Made by a program: the position numbers and the translations under genes. From assembly GCF_900537065.1 (NCBI RefSeq), contig NZ_UNRC01000003.1:248001-312000 (forward strand): a DNA stretch of 64,000 bases, in the 5' to 3' direction. Positions 36,857 through 44,797 of this stretch are shown one piece after another; position 1 is the first letter of the stretch; each line of letters starts with the position of its first letter. This stretch comes from Sphingorhabdus sp. Alg239-R122 (GTDB lineage: Bacteria; Pseudomonadota; Alphaproteobacteria; Sphingomonadales; Sphingomonadaceae). The notes beneath the pieces are model-generated. The model saw only the letters and a list, made by a program, of their open reading frames with translations. It searched no databases and had not been told where the DNA came from.

Positions 36857-37606
36857 TTAGCCGATAACAAGTTCGGCAAAGCCGCATTGGTTGTCCGGTG
36901 TTTGCCTAATTTTAGTGTCGTCCGCCTGGCGGTGCTGGATTTCGAGCACGCCATAGGGGCGCTGCCACAGCCAGGGCCTGTTCTCAACAGCGGTCAGGTC
37001 TTCATGCGGCGGGGTGTCGCCGGTAAAAGCAAGGAAATAGAGCGTGAAATTATAGTCTGGTACGGGCTGCACCGACAGCAGTCGCATGCCCAGCTGGTCG
37101 CGGTAATGGGCAAGCTCGGCATCAATATTGCTGGTTCGTAGCGTTATGTGTGCGATCATCGCGCCGCCGCCAAGGGGCAGGGTGCTGTCTCCGCCTACAG
37201 TTTTTGGCTGCCCTGCAAAGCTGTGTTGCAGCAATTCAACCTGAAACCCTTCCGGGTCGGTGACATGGCACAGGTAACCGATATCCCCGAATTGCTGCGG
37301 TGTGGTGATTTGCGCGCCTTTTTCCTTTAGCTGGCGATAGGCCATATCCAGATCGGGCAGGGTAATGCCTATTTTCCAGTAACGGTCATTCGGGGCGTGG
37401 CGGTACGGTTTCTTGTCCGACGCCGGACGCAGCGCCATATAGGCGCTTTGCGGGCCATATCCGACGCGCAGTTCATCGCCGGCCTGCTGTGCCTGCATGC
37501 CCAGATATTCGGTGTAAAAACGCGCCAGTGCGTCCGGGCTATGTACATGAAGCGCAAGGCCGGACAGTGTGATGCCTGATGATGCTATATCGTCTTTATT
37601 TTGCAT
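36857..37606 (-). CDS. VOC superfamily protein with two glyoxalase-like domains
   Basis: Protein of 249 residues with two vicinal-oxygen-chelate modules: one at ~10-125 (LALHVHSPDALARFYTEYLGM, then VTDPEGFQVELLQH) and a second at ~145-240 (MIAHITLRTSNIDAELAHYRDQLGMRL). The family covers glyoxalases and ring-cleavage dioxygenases; the metal ligands are consistent, but the substrate is unknown. The ATG at 37606 gives the normal length; an in-frame start at 37648 would add residues of no recognisable type. Confidence 0.82.
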   Translation of the reverse strand: MQNKDDIASSGITLSGLALHVHSPDALARFYTEYLGMQAQQAGDELRVGYGPQSAYMALRPASDKKPYRHAPNDRYWKIGITLPDLDMAYRQLKEKGAQITTPQQFGDIGYLCHVTDPEGFQVELLQHSFAGQPKTVGGDSTLPLGGGAMIAHITLRTSNIDAELAHYRDQLGMRLLSVQPVPDYNFTLYFLAFTGDTPPHEDLTAVENRPWLWQRPYGVLEIQHRQADDTKIRQTPDNQCGFAELVIG

Positions 37607-37686
37607 AGCTGACCATATCGCACAGTTTTTGGCAGGCAAAGCCTTCAATCGTCGTCTGGCTTAACCAGCAGCGAATGCAGTGGACT

Positions 37687-38403
37687 TCACATAGCCTGTA
37701 TCCGCCCGTCATGCGGCGTTTTCCACCAGCGGGTGAAGAGTACGCGCACCAGCCAGAAGAGCATGATGGCGATGATCGCGAGCGGGATGAGGCGGAGCAG
37801 GCCGCTGTCGCGCCAGCTTTGCGGAAAAACATGGTCATTGGCGACAAACAGTATCGCCGCGGCAAAGAAAAAGGCGAAGCACATCCGCCATAAATGTCGC
37901 GCGATGCGGTGCCGCCCGCTAAGCCCGCCGCGCACCAGCACGCTGATATCAAGCGCGCCCAGCCATGCGGCTATGCCCGCCAGCACGTAATAGACAGAGG
38001 GCGGCATCAGGTCGAGCGGGTCGCTGCGCCCTGCGATCAGCTGCCCCATATAGACGCTGATGGCGGCGAGTGTGAATATGCCGAGCATGGCAATGCGTTC
38101 GATCCACCCGGTTTCACCATCATCGCGCCGTGCCGCCGCCCATCCGGTCACGGCCAGATAGAGCGCGGTGAGGGCGATAATCATCGTCCCTGTCCGCGTG
38201 GCGAGCGACGCGTCTGCCTTGATTGCGGCAAGGTACGTGCCGTCCAGGCATACCAGCACCATGCAGGTGGTGAAGATGCGCCCCGCCATGCGGTGCGGAC
38301 GCGACCCCTTGGTGAGCAGCAGCGCGGCAATTCCCGCTGCGAGCAGGATGGTGCCGGCAAATATGTGGAACAGCACGAAAGGGGAATCGGGGTTTCTCAG
38401 CAT
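37687..38403 (-). CDS. DUF2306-like multi-pass membrane protein
   Basis: Integral membrane protein of 238 residues with about seven helices. The opening LFHIFAGTILLAAGIAALL and KGSRPHRMAGRIF (conserved His and Gly) resemble DUF2306-type proteins of unknown function; a second charged pair is seen in RHLWRMCFAFFFAAAILF. It follows the lipoprotein gene on the same strand, 39 bases downstream of it, and could be co-transcribed. Confidence 0.75.
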   Translation of the reverse strand: MLRNPDSPFVLFHIFAGTILLAAGIAALLLTKGSRPHRMAGRIFTTCMVLVCLDGTYLAAIKADASLATRTGTMIIALTALYLAVTGWAAARRDDGETGWIERIAMLGIFTLAAISVYMGQLIAGRSDPLDLMPPSVYYVLAGIAAWLGALDISVLVRGGLSGRHRIARHLWRMCFAFFFAAAILFVANDHVFPQSWRDSGLLRLIPLAIIAIMLFWLVRVLFTRWWKTPHDGRIQAM

Positions 38404-38442
38404 GCCTGCCTTCGCAATCTCTTTTCTGTCCGCCGTGCGGAC

Positions 38443-38958
38443 CTACTCCGTCAGGTTCAGCGTGCCATTGGTGGTGTCGCCATCGCCGTTGAGCGTTAGC
38501 GTGAACTCCTTACCCTCGTCACTGGTGCCGGTGACGGTGTTGCCGGAAATGGTGGCGGTGCCGCCATCTTCGCGCATTTTGTCCGCAAACCAGGTGGCGA
38601 CTTCTTCGCTGCCGGCGGGGGAGGTGAAGCGCAGCTCGACCTTGGCATCACCCTTGCCATTTTTCTTGTTGGCGTTGACGTTCAGTCCGGTGATTTTGGA
38701 GCCGGGATATATTTTGTCGCTCTTGTCAGTGCGCGCGTCGATGTTGAGATCAGGGATATCGAGGTCGAGATTGAAACCCTCGGCATTAATCGAGATATTG
38801 GTCTTGCCATCCTCGCTGCCATCACCGGTCTTGATCGACACTTCGGTTTTTTCCTCGACCGTCTCCTGAATCTTCTCTTCAACGCTTTCCTGCACGCGCT
38901 CACAGGCGGCGAGTGTGAGGGGCAGGGTGATAAGCGGTAGGATATAGAATTTGCGCAT
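38443..38958 (-). CDS. lipoprotein of unknown function
   Basis: Predicted lipoprotein of 171 residues: the lipobox is LTLAAC with Cys near residue 19, followed by a Glu-rich, probably helical segment (RVQESVEEKIQETVEEK) and an Asp/Asn-rich beta-type region with repeated LDLDIPDLNIDA-like phrases. The C-terminal 60 residues contain GSEEVATWFADKMREDGG. No family is recognised. An inverted repeat just upstream (38969-38998) overlaps the ribosome-binding sequence AAGGAG. Confidence 0.75.
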   Translation of the reverse strand: MRKFYILPLITLPLTLAACERVQESVEEKIQETVEEKTEVSIKTGDGSEDGKTNISINAEGFNLDLDIPDLNIDARTDKSDKIYPGSKITGLNVNANKKNGKGDAKVELRFTSPAGSEEVATWFADKMREDGGTATISGNTVTGTSDEGKEFTLTLNGDGDTTNGTLNLTE

Positions 38959-39282
38959 GGGGATACTCCTTACTGTGTTATTTAATTAACACGGTAAGGC
39001 GGTGGGTGGTCCATGTCAAGCAGGGCGGGTATTCTCCCGCTATCCGGCCCATGAGTTGCCCGTTTCGGCGCCTATTGAGGCGCAGTTTGCGGACACGGCT
39101 TGCTATTGCGGTGATGCGCTCCTATGTAAGCCGTGCTGGATGTCGCCCTAGGTGACTGAATATGGCCGTTTTGCTGCTCTACTCTCTCTTCCGAATACGT
39201 TTCTGGCACTTGTTACGCGGGACCAATGCTGCGCCGATCCACGGCGTGCGGGGTGCTCGCGGTTTATTAAAGGAATACAGTT
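38959..39282. other. intergenic region, cspA leader and divergent promoters
   Basis: 324 bases between divergent genes. It holds the inverted repeat at 38969 and presumably a long cspA leader, as such leaders often fold with temperature. No short gene with a convincing ribosome site was seen. Confidence 0.5.
38969..38998 (-). promoter_or_regulatory. inverted repeat overlapping the lipoprotein ribosome site
   Basis: Minus strand arms cttaccgtgtta and taacacagtaag (11 of 12 pairs) around a 6-base loop. The 3' arm contains the AAG of the AAGGAG Shine-Dalgarno sequence, so the hairpin could mask translation, or the repeat could be a DNA operator. Confidence 0.5.
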
Positions 39283-39489
39283 ATGCCAACAGGCACAGTT
39301 AAATTTTTCAACGCCGACAAAGGCTATGGTTTCATCGCTCCTGAAGAAGGCGGCAATGACGCATTCGTACATATTTCGGCCGTTGAAGCAGCGGGCATGC
39401 GCACACTGGAAAAAGACCAGCGCGTGAATTACGAGCTTCAGGAAGATCGTCGCGGCAAAATGGCTGCCGCCAACCTGTCAGCGGCTTGA
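39283..39489 (+). CDS. cspA: cold-shock protein
   Basis: Nucleic-acid chaperone of 68 residues with a single OB-fold cold-shock domain. RNA-binding motifs RNP1 (KGYGFIAPEE) and RNP2 (DAFVHISAV) are present, with aromatic residues as expected. The AAAGGAAT ribosome site lies 6 bases before the ATG. The upstream ~280 bases hold no gene and could form a long structured leader. A strong terminator follows at 39548. Confidence 0.95.
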   Translation: MPTGTVKFFNADKGYGFIAPEEGGNDAFVHISAVEAAGMRTLEKDQRVNYELQEDRRGKMAAANLSAA

Positions 39490-39547
39490 GCCCAGACAGG
39501 ATATTGCGATAGCGGGGATATTCCCGCTTTGCACTACATATAGATTG

Positions 39548-39577
39548 GGCCGGCAGGGGAACCTTGCCGGCCTTTTT
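39548..39577 (+). terminator. rho-independent terminator of cspA
   Basis: Stem ggccggca / tgccggcc with a 9-base loop, followed by TTTTTATT. Confidence 0.88.
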
Positions 39578-39601
39578 ATTACCTGGTTTTTGGCAGGGAA
39601 G

Positions 39602-39627
39602 AAAGTTGTAAATATATTTACAACTTT
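39602..39627. promoter_or_regulatory. 26-bp perfect palindrome upstream of aceA
   Basis: Half-site aaagttgtaaata and its exact reverse complement, with no spacer, 163 bases before the aceA start. Perfect symmetry over 26 bp indicates a dimeric regulator, plausibly one governing fatty-acid or acetate use, but the protein is not in this window. Confidence 0.65.
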
Positions 39628-39790
39628 ACATTAAATGCACGTCTCCAAACATCAACATGACAAGAATTTATTCAACTTTTTCTGGATATTTGGCTATTTT
39701 CCGTCCATTCAAGGTGTGACGGGTGCAAATTAATTGACATTGCGCCGCACAATACACCAATTTACATACTCCCCGGATAAGGAAAGAAAC

Positions 39791-41383
39791 ATGTCATATC
39801 AGGAAATAATCAAGGCCAATGAAGGATTGATCGGCGGTAAAAACGGTACATGGGGCAGCATCGATGCCGAATCTGCGGCACGGATGCAGCTGCAGAACCG
39901 GTTCAAAACCGGCCTGGATATCGCGAAATACACAGCGAAAATCATGCGCGAAGATATGGCGGCCTATGATGCTGACCCTGCCAATTACACCCAGTCACTG
40001 GGTTGCTGGCACGGATTTATCGCGCAGCAGAAGATGATTTCCATCAAAAAGCATTTCGGTGATACGAAGCGCAAATATCTCTACCTTTCCGGTTGGATGG
40101 TTGCGGCATTGCGCAGTGAATTCGGCCCGCTGCCGGATCAGTCGATGCATGAGAAAACGTCAGTGCCGGCGCTGATCGAAGAGTTGTACACTTTCCTGCG
40201 TCAGGCAGATTCACGTGAGCTCAACCTGTTGTTCCGCGGCATTGATGCGGCGCGCGAAGCGGGCGATGCGGCACGTGAGAAAGAGCTGCTCGATCAGGTT
40301 GAAAACTATCAGACGCATGTCGTGCCGGTTATCGCCGATATCGATGCCGGTTTCGGTAATGCAGAGGCTACTTACCTGCTGGCCAAGAAAATGATCGAAG
40401 CGGGTGCCTGCGCATTGCAGATCGAAAACCAGGTGTCGGATGAGAAACAGTGTGGGCACCAGGATGGTAAAGTGACCGTGCCGCATGAAGACTTCCTCGC
40501 GAAAATCCGGGCATGCCGTTATGCGTTCCTGGAACTGGGCATTGAGGACGGCATTATTGTCACACGTACCGATTCACTCGGCGCAGGCCTGACAAAACAG
40601 ATTGCGGTCAGCAAAGAGCGGGGCGATATTGGCGACAAATATAACAGCTTTCTTGATTGCGAAGAAATTGACCCTGCCACGGCACAGAATGGCGATGTTG
40701 TCATCAACCGTGACGGCAAGCTGATGCGGCCCAAGCGCCTGCCATCGGGCCTGTTCCAGTTCCGTGCGGGCACCGGTGAAGACCGCTGTGTTCTCGACAG
40801 CATCACCAGCCTGCAAAACGGCGCTGACCTGCTCTGGATCGAAACCGAAAAACCTCATGTTGAACAGATTGCCGGGATGATGGACCGGATCCGCGAAGTA
40901 TGTCCGAATGCGAAGCTGGTCTATAACAACTCGCCATCGTTCAACTGGACGCTCAATTTCCGTCAGCAGGTCTATGACGCGATGGTGGCCGAGGGGCTGG
41001 ACGTGTCTGAATATGACCGCGACAACCTGATGGACGCGAAATATGACAATACAGAGCTGGGTGAAGCGGCGGATAAGCGTATCCGCACGTTCCAGGCGGA
41101 TGGCGCCAAGCGCGCAGGTATTTTCCACCACCTGATCACGCTGCCGACCTATCACACCGCGGCATTGTCAACGGACAACCTGGCGAAAGAATATTTCGGC
41201 GATGCGGGCATGCTTGGCTACGTTCTGGGCGTACAACGCAAGGAAATCCGCGAAGGCATTGCCTGCGTGAAGCACCAGAACATGTCGGGCAGCGACATTG
41301 GCGATGACCATAAGGAATATTTCGCCGGGGACGCCGCACTGAAGGCTGGCGGCGTCCACAACACCATGAACCAGTTCGGATAA
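39791..41383 (+). CDS. aceA: isocitrate lyase
   Basis: Glyoxylate-shunt enzyme of 530 residues, splitting isocitrate to glyoxylate and succinate for growth on acetate or fatty acids. The catalytic loop is EKQCGHQDGK, with the Lys-Gln-Cys-Gly-His form and the longer length typical of the Pseudomonas-like subgroup rather than the KKCGH of E. coli. GFGNAEATYLLAKKMIEAGA and YNNSPSFNW are further landmarks. The start at 39791 has AAGGAAAG upstream. Malate synthase is not in the window. Followed by a bidirectional terminator. Confidence 0.95.
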   Translation: MSYQEIIKANEGLIGGKNGTWGSIDAESAARMQLQNRFKTGLDIAKYTAKIMREDMAAYDADPANYTQSLGCWHGFIAQQKMISIKKHFGDTKRKYLYLSGWMVAALRSEFGPLPDQSMHEKTSVPALIEELYTFLRQADSRELNLLFRGIDAAREAGDAAREKELLDQVENYQTHVVPVIADIDAGFGNAEATYLLAKKMIEAGACALQIENQVSDEKQCGHQDGKVTVPHEDFLAKIRACRYAFLELGIEDGIIVTRTDSLGAGLTKQIAVSKERGDIGDKYNSFLDCEEIDPATAQNGDVVINRDGKLMRPKRLPSGLFQFRAGTGEDRCVLDSITSLQNGADLLWIETEKPHVEQIAGMMDRIREVCPNAKLVYNNSPSFNWTLNFRQQVYDAMVAEGLDVSEYDRDNLMDAKYDNTELGEAADKRIRTFQADGAKRAGIFHHLITLPTYHTAALSTDNLAKEYFGDAGMLGYVLGVQRKEIREGIACVKHQNMSGSDIGDDHKEYFAGDAALKAGGVHNTMNQFG

Positions 41384-41445
41384 CCGGGCGCGGGGCACCA
41401 CGCACCGTATCCATCACGAGTTTTTCCTGGGGAGGAAAAAACAGG

Positions 41446-41479
41446 AAACCCCGCCGGCATTGCTGTCGGCGGGGTTTTT
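41446..41479. terminator. bidirectional terminator, UUGC loop
   Basis: Arms aaaccccgccggca and tgtcggcggggttt with loop ttgc, between aceA and a convergent MAPEG gene; the T run extends to 41479. The stem top and loop resemble those at 43844 and 45417. Confidence 0.85.
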
Positions 41480-41500
41480 GGTGTCTAAAAGATCAATATC

Positions 41501-41911
41501 TTACAAGATAACCTGCGCGCCTATCACCAGTATGGCCGCCCAGGAAACTAGATAAACGGGTGTTCTCAAAGCAGGGATGGCCAGAATGTAAACAATGGCA
41601 TGTGCGATGCGGGCAAAAAAGAATATCTTTGCCCATTGCGCTACTGTGGCTCCTGTTGAAGCATCGCCAATGAGGCCGGCGGCAACTACAACCGCAATGA
41701 AAGCTGGCATGGTTTCCACCATGTTCAGATGGGCCCGTTTGGCTCGGTTCACCCATAAAGGCGTTTCAGGTTCGCGCGCAGGAAAGCCTTCAGGATAGTT
41801 ATGAAGGAATGCTGGAATGCCCCAGATGAACATTCGCGCCAGAATATAGGGGGTCCATAAAAGGACAGTAAGAAGGCCGCTTAGTGCCAGATAGTAATAT
41901 GCTGTTTCCAT
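41501..41911 (-). CDS. MAPEG family membrane protein
   Basis: Integral membrane protein of 136 residues with four helices, related to MAPEG glutathione transferases and leukotriene synthases. The conserved core is NRAKRAHLNMVETMPAFIAVV (Asn/Glu in helix 2) followed by ARIAHAIVYILAIPALRT. Bacterial members often have unknown substrates. The ATG at 41911 has GGGAG 8 bases upstream. It lies 56 bases behind the YHS gene on the same strand and is probably its operon partner; a second MAPEG gene is at 43899. Confidence 0.85.
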   Translation of the reverse strand: METAYYYLALSGLLTVLLWTPYILARMFIWGIPAFLHNYPEGFPAREPETPLWVNRAKRAHLNMVETMPAFIAVVVAAGLIGDASTGATVAQWAKIFFFARIAHAIVYILAIPALRTPVYLVSWAAILVIGAQVIL

Positions 41912-41967
41912 GAGAATATCTCCCGATACGGGGCAGGCGACAAGCACCTGTCCCTGAAGTTGGCGGG

Positions 41968-42450
41968 TTAAAGGTCTTTTGCTGCAGTATGCCGGATTTG
42001 CTTCCAGTTGCGCTCAGCCTTGGCTATGGCGCCTTCCGGGTCTTTCAGATAGGCATTGAAGACAGCTTCACTCAAAAAGACATATAGCTTGCCGTCACGG
42101 ACATCCGCCCAGCGTGGATCGCCGTCAAATTTTTTGCCAACCGATACGTCAAATGTACAAAAGCCGCCGTTTTGAGGCATGTAACGACCCGGGGCCGCAG
42201 TAAAGCTGTCCAGATTAGCCTGAGTAGAGAAATAGTAAGCTACGCCATCATGGACGGCAGTGTATTTTGCCGACCCCTGGATTCGGTTGCCTGTGTCGAT
42301 GAATGCGACTGTGTCCACCCCGTGTAATGCGAGTGGAGCGCTTGCCGCTGTCAGCCCTGATGACACATTGTATTCATCAGCCGCTGTCGCAGGTGTGGCT
42401 GTCATAGCGGATAAAGCAATCGCAGAGAGAAGGGTAAATCGTTTAGTCAT
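41968..42450 (-). CDS. exported YHS-domain protein
   Basis: Periplasmic protein of 160 residues. Signal peptide ends near TPATAAD (residue ~24). The YHS-type region lies in about residues 40-120: LALHGVDTVAFIDTG, SAKYTAVHDGVAYYFSTQANLDSF and GRYMPQNGGFCTFDV, with one Cys. YHS domains are often linked to metal binding, but no role is established for this subgroup. Strong ribosome site AAAGGAA. Probably the first gene of an operon with the MAPEG gene, perhaps controlled by the AraC protein at 42686. Confidence 0.85.
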   Translation of the reverse strand: MTKRFTLLSAIALSAMTATPATAADEYNVSSGLTAASAPLALHGVDTVAFIDTGNRIQGSAKYTAVHDGVAYYFSTQANLDSFTAAPGRYMPQNGGFCTFDVSVGKKFDGDPRWADVRDGKLYVFLSEAVFNAYLKDPEGAIAKAERNWKQIRHTAAKDL

Positions 42451-42652
42451 TGGTATTTCCTTTCAACATCAATTTTTGAGGAAGAGTTACAAGGATGGTG
42501 ATCGCAGTTGCAGGCACAGTAATTGTGATGAATCGCTGGTTTTGCTGATTTGATTTATGCACTGCATGATCGCTTCCTTGTTTGCATCGCTGCTGAAGCC
42601 GAGATATCTATCTGAGACAGATTGGCAATATAATGACGTTAATTACCGACTT

Positions 42653-42687
42653 TATGCAAATCTATTGGGACGATATGCAAATTTATT
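42653..42687 (-). promoter_or_regulatory. direct repeats at 21-bp spacing, candidate AraC-type site
   Basis: tatgcaaatctatt (42653-42666) and tatgcaaatttatt (42674-42687) differ at one base and are spaced exactly 21 bp, the geometry used by AraC-family proteins. Placed at the end of the AraC-type gene and about 200 bases upstream of the YHS gene it may activate. Confidence 0.55.
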
Positions 42688-43609
42688 ATAAAGATTGACG
42701 GTATTTTGTAGGCGCTATGCCAAACTTCCCGGCAAATGCGCGTGTAAATGCAGCCGGTGATTGATATCCTGTTTGAACTGCCACCTGTTGGACTGAGCAA
42801 TTGCTTTCATCGAGAAGTGAAAGTGCTTTTTGCAACCTCCAGTCGGACAGATATGACATTGGTCCTTGGCCGATCAGGCTGCCGAACCGGTCTGCGAAAC
42901 GGCTTCTGGACATTCCCACTTCTGCTGCGAGACTTTCCACGCTCCAATGCATCCCGGAATTCTTATGGATAAGTTCAAGCGATTTTCCAATCTGGGGGTC
43001 TTGGAATCCATGTAACAAAGCCTGAATACCATCTGTGTCCTCTATACCCATGCGCAGGACCTCTATGAACATCATTTCAGACAATCTGCGCACCGAGGCA
43101 TCGGATCCGATAGTATCGGAGAACATGCGGTGGCAGCTCATACGCAGGATCTCGTCTAGCCACGGATTCTGGGCGCGCATTGACGCCGTGATTACGACAT
43201 GATCTGGCAAGGCCCGTAATACAGGGTGGTCAGCACCTTTGCGAAAGGTGAAATGCCCACAGATGAGTTGCGTCGCAGCGCTTGTCTCGCCGTCACCTAC
43301 CACGAGTACACCTTCACCATCATATTGGACGGCATCAAGAACAGTCTCAAGAGAAGGGGCAGTTTCGACTGGCCCGTCTGAAAGAATATGAGTTTGTCCG
43401 CGCGGAATGAGAATCAGGTCACCAGCATTGAGCAATACATGATTATCACCAGGCAGGGTGACATGGCATTGTCCCTGTACAACCAGGTGGAACCGGGCGG
43501 CTTGTTCCAGCACAGGCACTGTAACAGACCAGGGTGCAGAAAAGTCTGTGCGGAAATAGAGCGCGCCTTTCAGGTTGAGCGTGTCGAGTATGTCGTTCAG
43601 GATATCCAT
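42686..43609 (-). CDS. AraC family transcriptional regulator with cupin domain
   Basis: Regulator of 307 residues: an N-terminal cupin-like ligand domain (~1-150, with GDLILIPRGQTHIL near residue 68) and a C-terminal AraC/XylS DNA-binding domain (~205-305) with two helix-turn-helix units, SVESLAAEVGMSRSRFADRF and the PxxYRxxRLxxA-like PMSYLSDWRLQKALSLL, then QVAVQTGYQSPAAFTRAFAGKFG. The effector is unknown. It lies upstream of the YHS-MAPEG pair on the same strand. Confidence 0.92.
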   Translation of the reverse strand: MDILNDILDTLNLKGALYFRTDFSAPWSVTVPVLEQAARFHLVVQGQCHVTLPGDNHVLLNAGDLILIPRGQTHILSDGPVETAPSLETVLDAVQYDGEGVLVVGDGETSAATQLICGHFTFRKGADHPVLRALPDHVVITASMRAQNPWLDEILRMSCHRMFSDTIGSDASVRRLSEMMFIEVLRMGIEDTDGIQALLHGFQDPQIGKSLELIHKNSGMHWSVESLAAEVGMSRSRFADRFGSLIGQGPMSYLSDWRLQKALSLLDESNCSVQQVAVQTGYQSPAAFTRAFAGKFGIAPTKYRQSL

Positions 43610-43843
43610 TTGGCAAGCTTATATACTTGCAGAAAGTCCTGCAATATGGCTTTGACTGGAAAATGATCCCTATTTCTTTGCAGATCGTCCGGTATTCGGC
43701 CAGGGCATAAGGTTTAAGGTGCATTTACCCATATTCTCTTTTTGTTTTAAGCTGGAGGCATTGAGCTGCCTTGCCTGCAGGATTGAGCAAACGGGGGAAC
43801 GTTTAAATTGTGAAGGGGTAGAACTATCCAAACCCCATAACGC

Positions 43844-43879
43844 AAAAGCCCCGCTGGCATTGCTGCCAGCGGGGCTTTT
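43844..43879. terminator. bidirectional terminator, UUGC loop
   Basis: Perfect 16-bp stem (aaaagccccgctggca with its complement) closed by loop ttgc. It follows the minus-strand MAPEG gene ending at 43899. Confidence 0.88.
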
Positions 43880-43898
43880 GGTATGATCGTACGCTTAC

Positions 43899-44345
43899 TC
43901 AACTGATAAGCAGCGTATATACCGCCATCGTGGCTAGTATGCTGTTGGTTAGCCATCCACCAACATAAGCCAGTGTTCGTGGGCCGCCAGCCACCTTGCC
44001 AATGCCGCCATAATAAACCACCCAGAATGCAAGCCTGAAAGCGAGGTGTAATCCGGCGAGCCAGTTGACCCAGACCGGGCTGATACCGGCAATGATTGCC
44101 AGCAGTACAGCGGCGATGAAGGCCGGGTAATTTTCCACCGAATTCATATAGGTTCTGAGCACACGAAAACTCAGCTGTTCATGTGATCCTTTAAGCGGTC
44201 GCCCCGGTTCCTGCTCGCCGCTGGCAAAACCGAGCGGTGCATTTAATATAGCCTGAATTAATATGGCGAGACATAATAAGGCTAGGGCCAGTAAGGCGGG
44301 GTGATAGGCCGTTAAATATGGCAGTGATTCAAAAAGCGAGTTCAT
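43899..44345 (-). CDS. MAPEG family membrane protein
   Basis: Second MAPEG-type protein of the window, 148 residues with four helices. The core is VLRTYMNSVENYPAFIAAVLLAIIA with the conserved Glu/Asn, followed by LHLAFRLAFWVVYYGG. It differs clearly from the protein at 41501. ATG 44345 is preferred to 44351 because AAAGGA sits 8 bases upstream. It follows the YCII gene by 26 bases, so the two form an operon likely repressed by the divergent TetR protein. Confidence 0.85.
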   Translation of the reverse strand: MNSLFESLPYLTAYHPALLALALLCLAILIQAILNAPLGFASGEQEPGRPLKGSHEQLSFRVLRTYMNSVENYPAFIAAVLLAIIAGISPVWVNWLAGLHLAFRLAFWVVYYGGIGKVAGGPRTLAYVGGWLTNSILATMAVYTLLIS

Positions 44346-44371
44346 CAACATTATCCTTTAATTATTGTCAC

Positions 44372-44689
44372 TTACATTTCCATATCCATGGCCTGCGCAA
44401 TCTCTATCGTGCCGCCAATGTCCAGATGCGGTGATTTTTTTGTCATCGCTATTGCTGCATCCAGGTCATCTGCTTCCAGCACAGTGAAACCAGAAATGGG
44501 ATTGGAGCCGCCATTATCCTCCACAGCGGCCGAGCTGACGGTGCTGGACTTGCCCACCGCCAGCCCGCGATCGACAACAGTATCACCCAGGCTTTCCATC
44601 CATGCCATCCATTCCACCATATGCTGTTGGCCTTCTTCGGGTGACATGGATGTTTTGCCGCCATGATAGACGAGTACAAATTTGGACAT
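44372..44689 (-). CDS. YCII-related (DGPF) family protein
   Basis: Small cytosolic protein of 105 residues with the YCII ferredoxin-like fold; the group is annotated as PhnB/DGPF-like or YCII, function mostly unknown. It begins MSKFVLVYHGGKTSMSPEEG and has GFTVLEADDLDAAIAMTK and IGGTIEIAQA, typical features. The GGAGAATATC ribosome site fits the ATG at 44689. First gene of the YCII-MAPEG pair; divergent from TetR at 44798 over a symmetrical operator. Confidence 0.85.
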   Translation of the reverse strand: MSKFVLVYHGGKTSMSPEEGQQHMVEWMAWMESLGDTVVDRGLAVGKSSTVSSAAVEDNGGSNPISGFTVLEADDLDAAIAMTKKSPHLDIGGTIEIAQAMDMEM

Positions 44690-44735
44690 GATATTCTCCT
44701 GTTTTGATTGTGATGTCATTGCGGCTATCGCAGTT

Positions 44736-44765
44736 ATTTAAATATGTTAAAGAACATATTTAAAT
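44736..44765. promoter_or_regulatory. 13-bp-arm inverted repeat between YCII and TetR genes
   Basis: Perfect arms atttaaatatgtt and aacatatttaaat with a 4-base spacer, centred between two divergent starts (46 and 32 bases from the ATGs). It is the likely operator through which TetR represses itself and YCII-MAPEG. Confidence 0.75.
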
Positions 44766-44797
44766 TTCCATTATGACCAGATGTGAGGAGAAACAGG

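Larger units (their letters stand above)
39490..39790. other. intergenic region between cspA and aceA
   Basis: 301 bases containing the cspA terminator (39548-39577), a 26-bp palindrome (39602-39627) and the presumed aceA promoter region with a TTGACA at 39734-39739. No additional gene seen. Confidence 0.6.
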
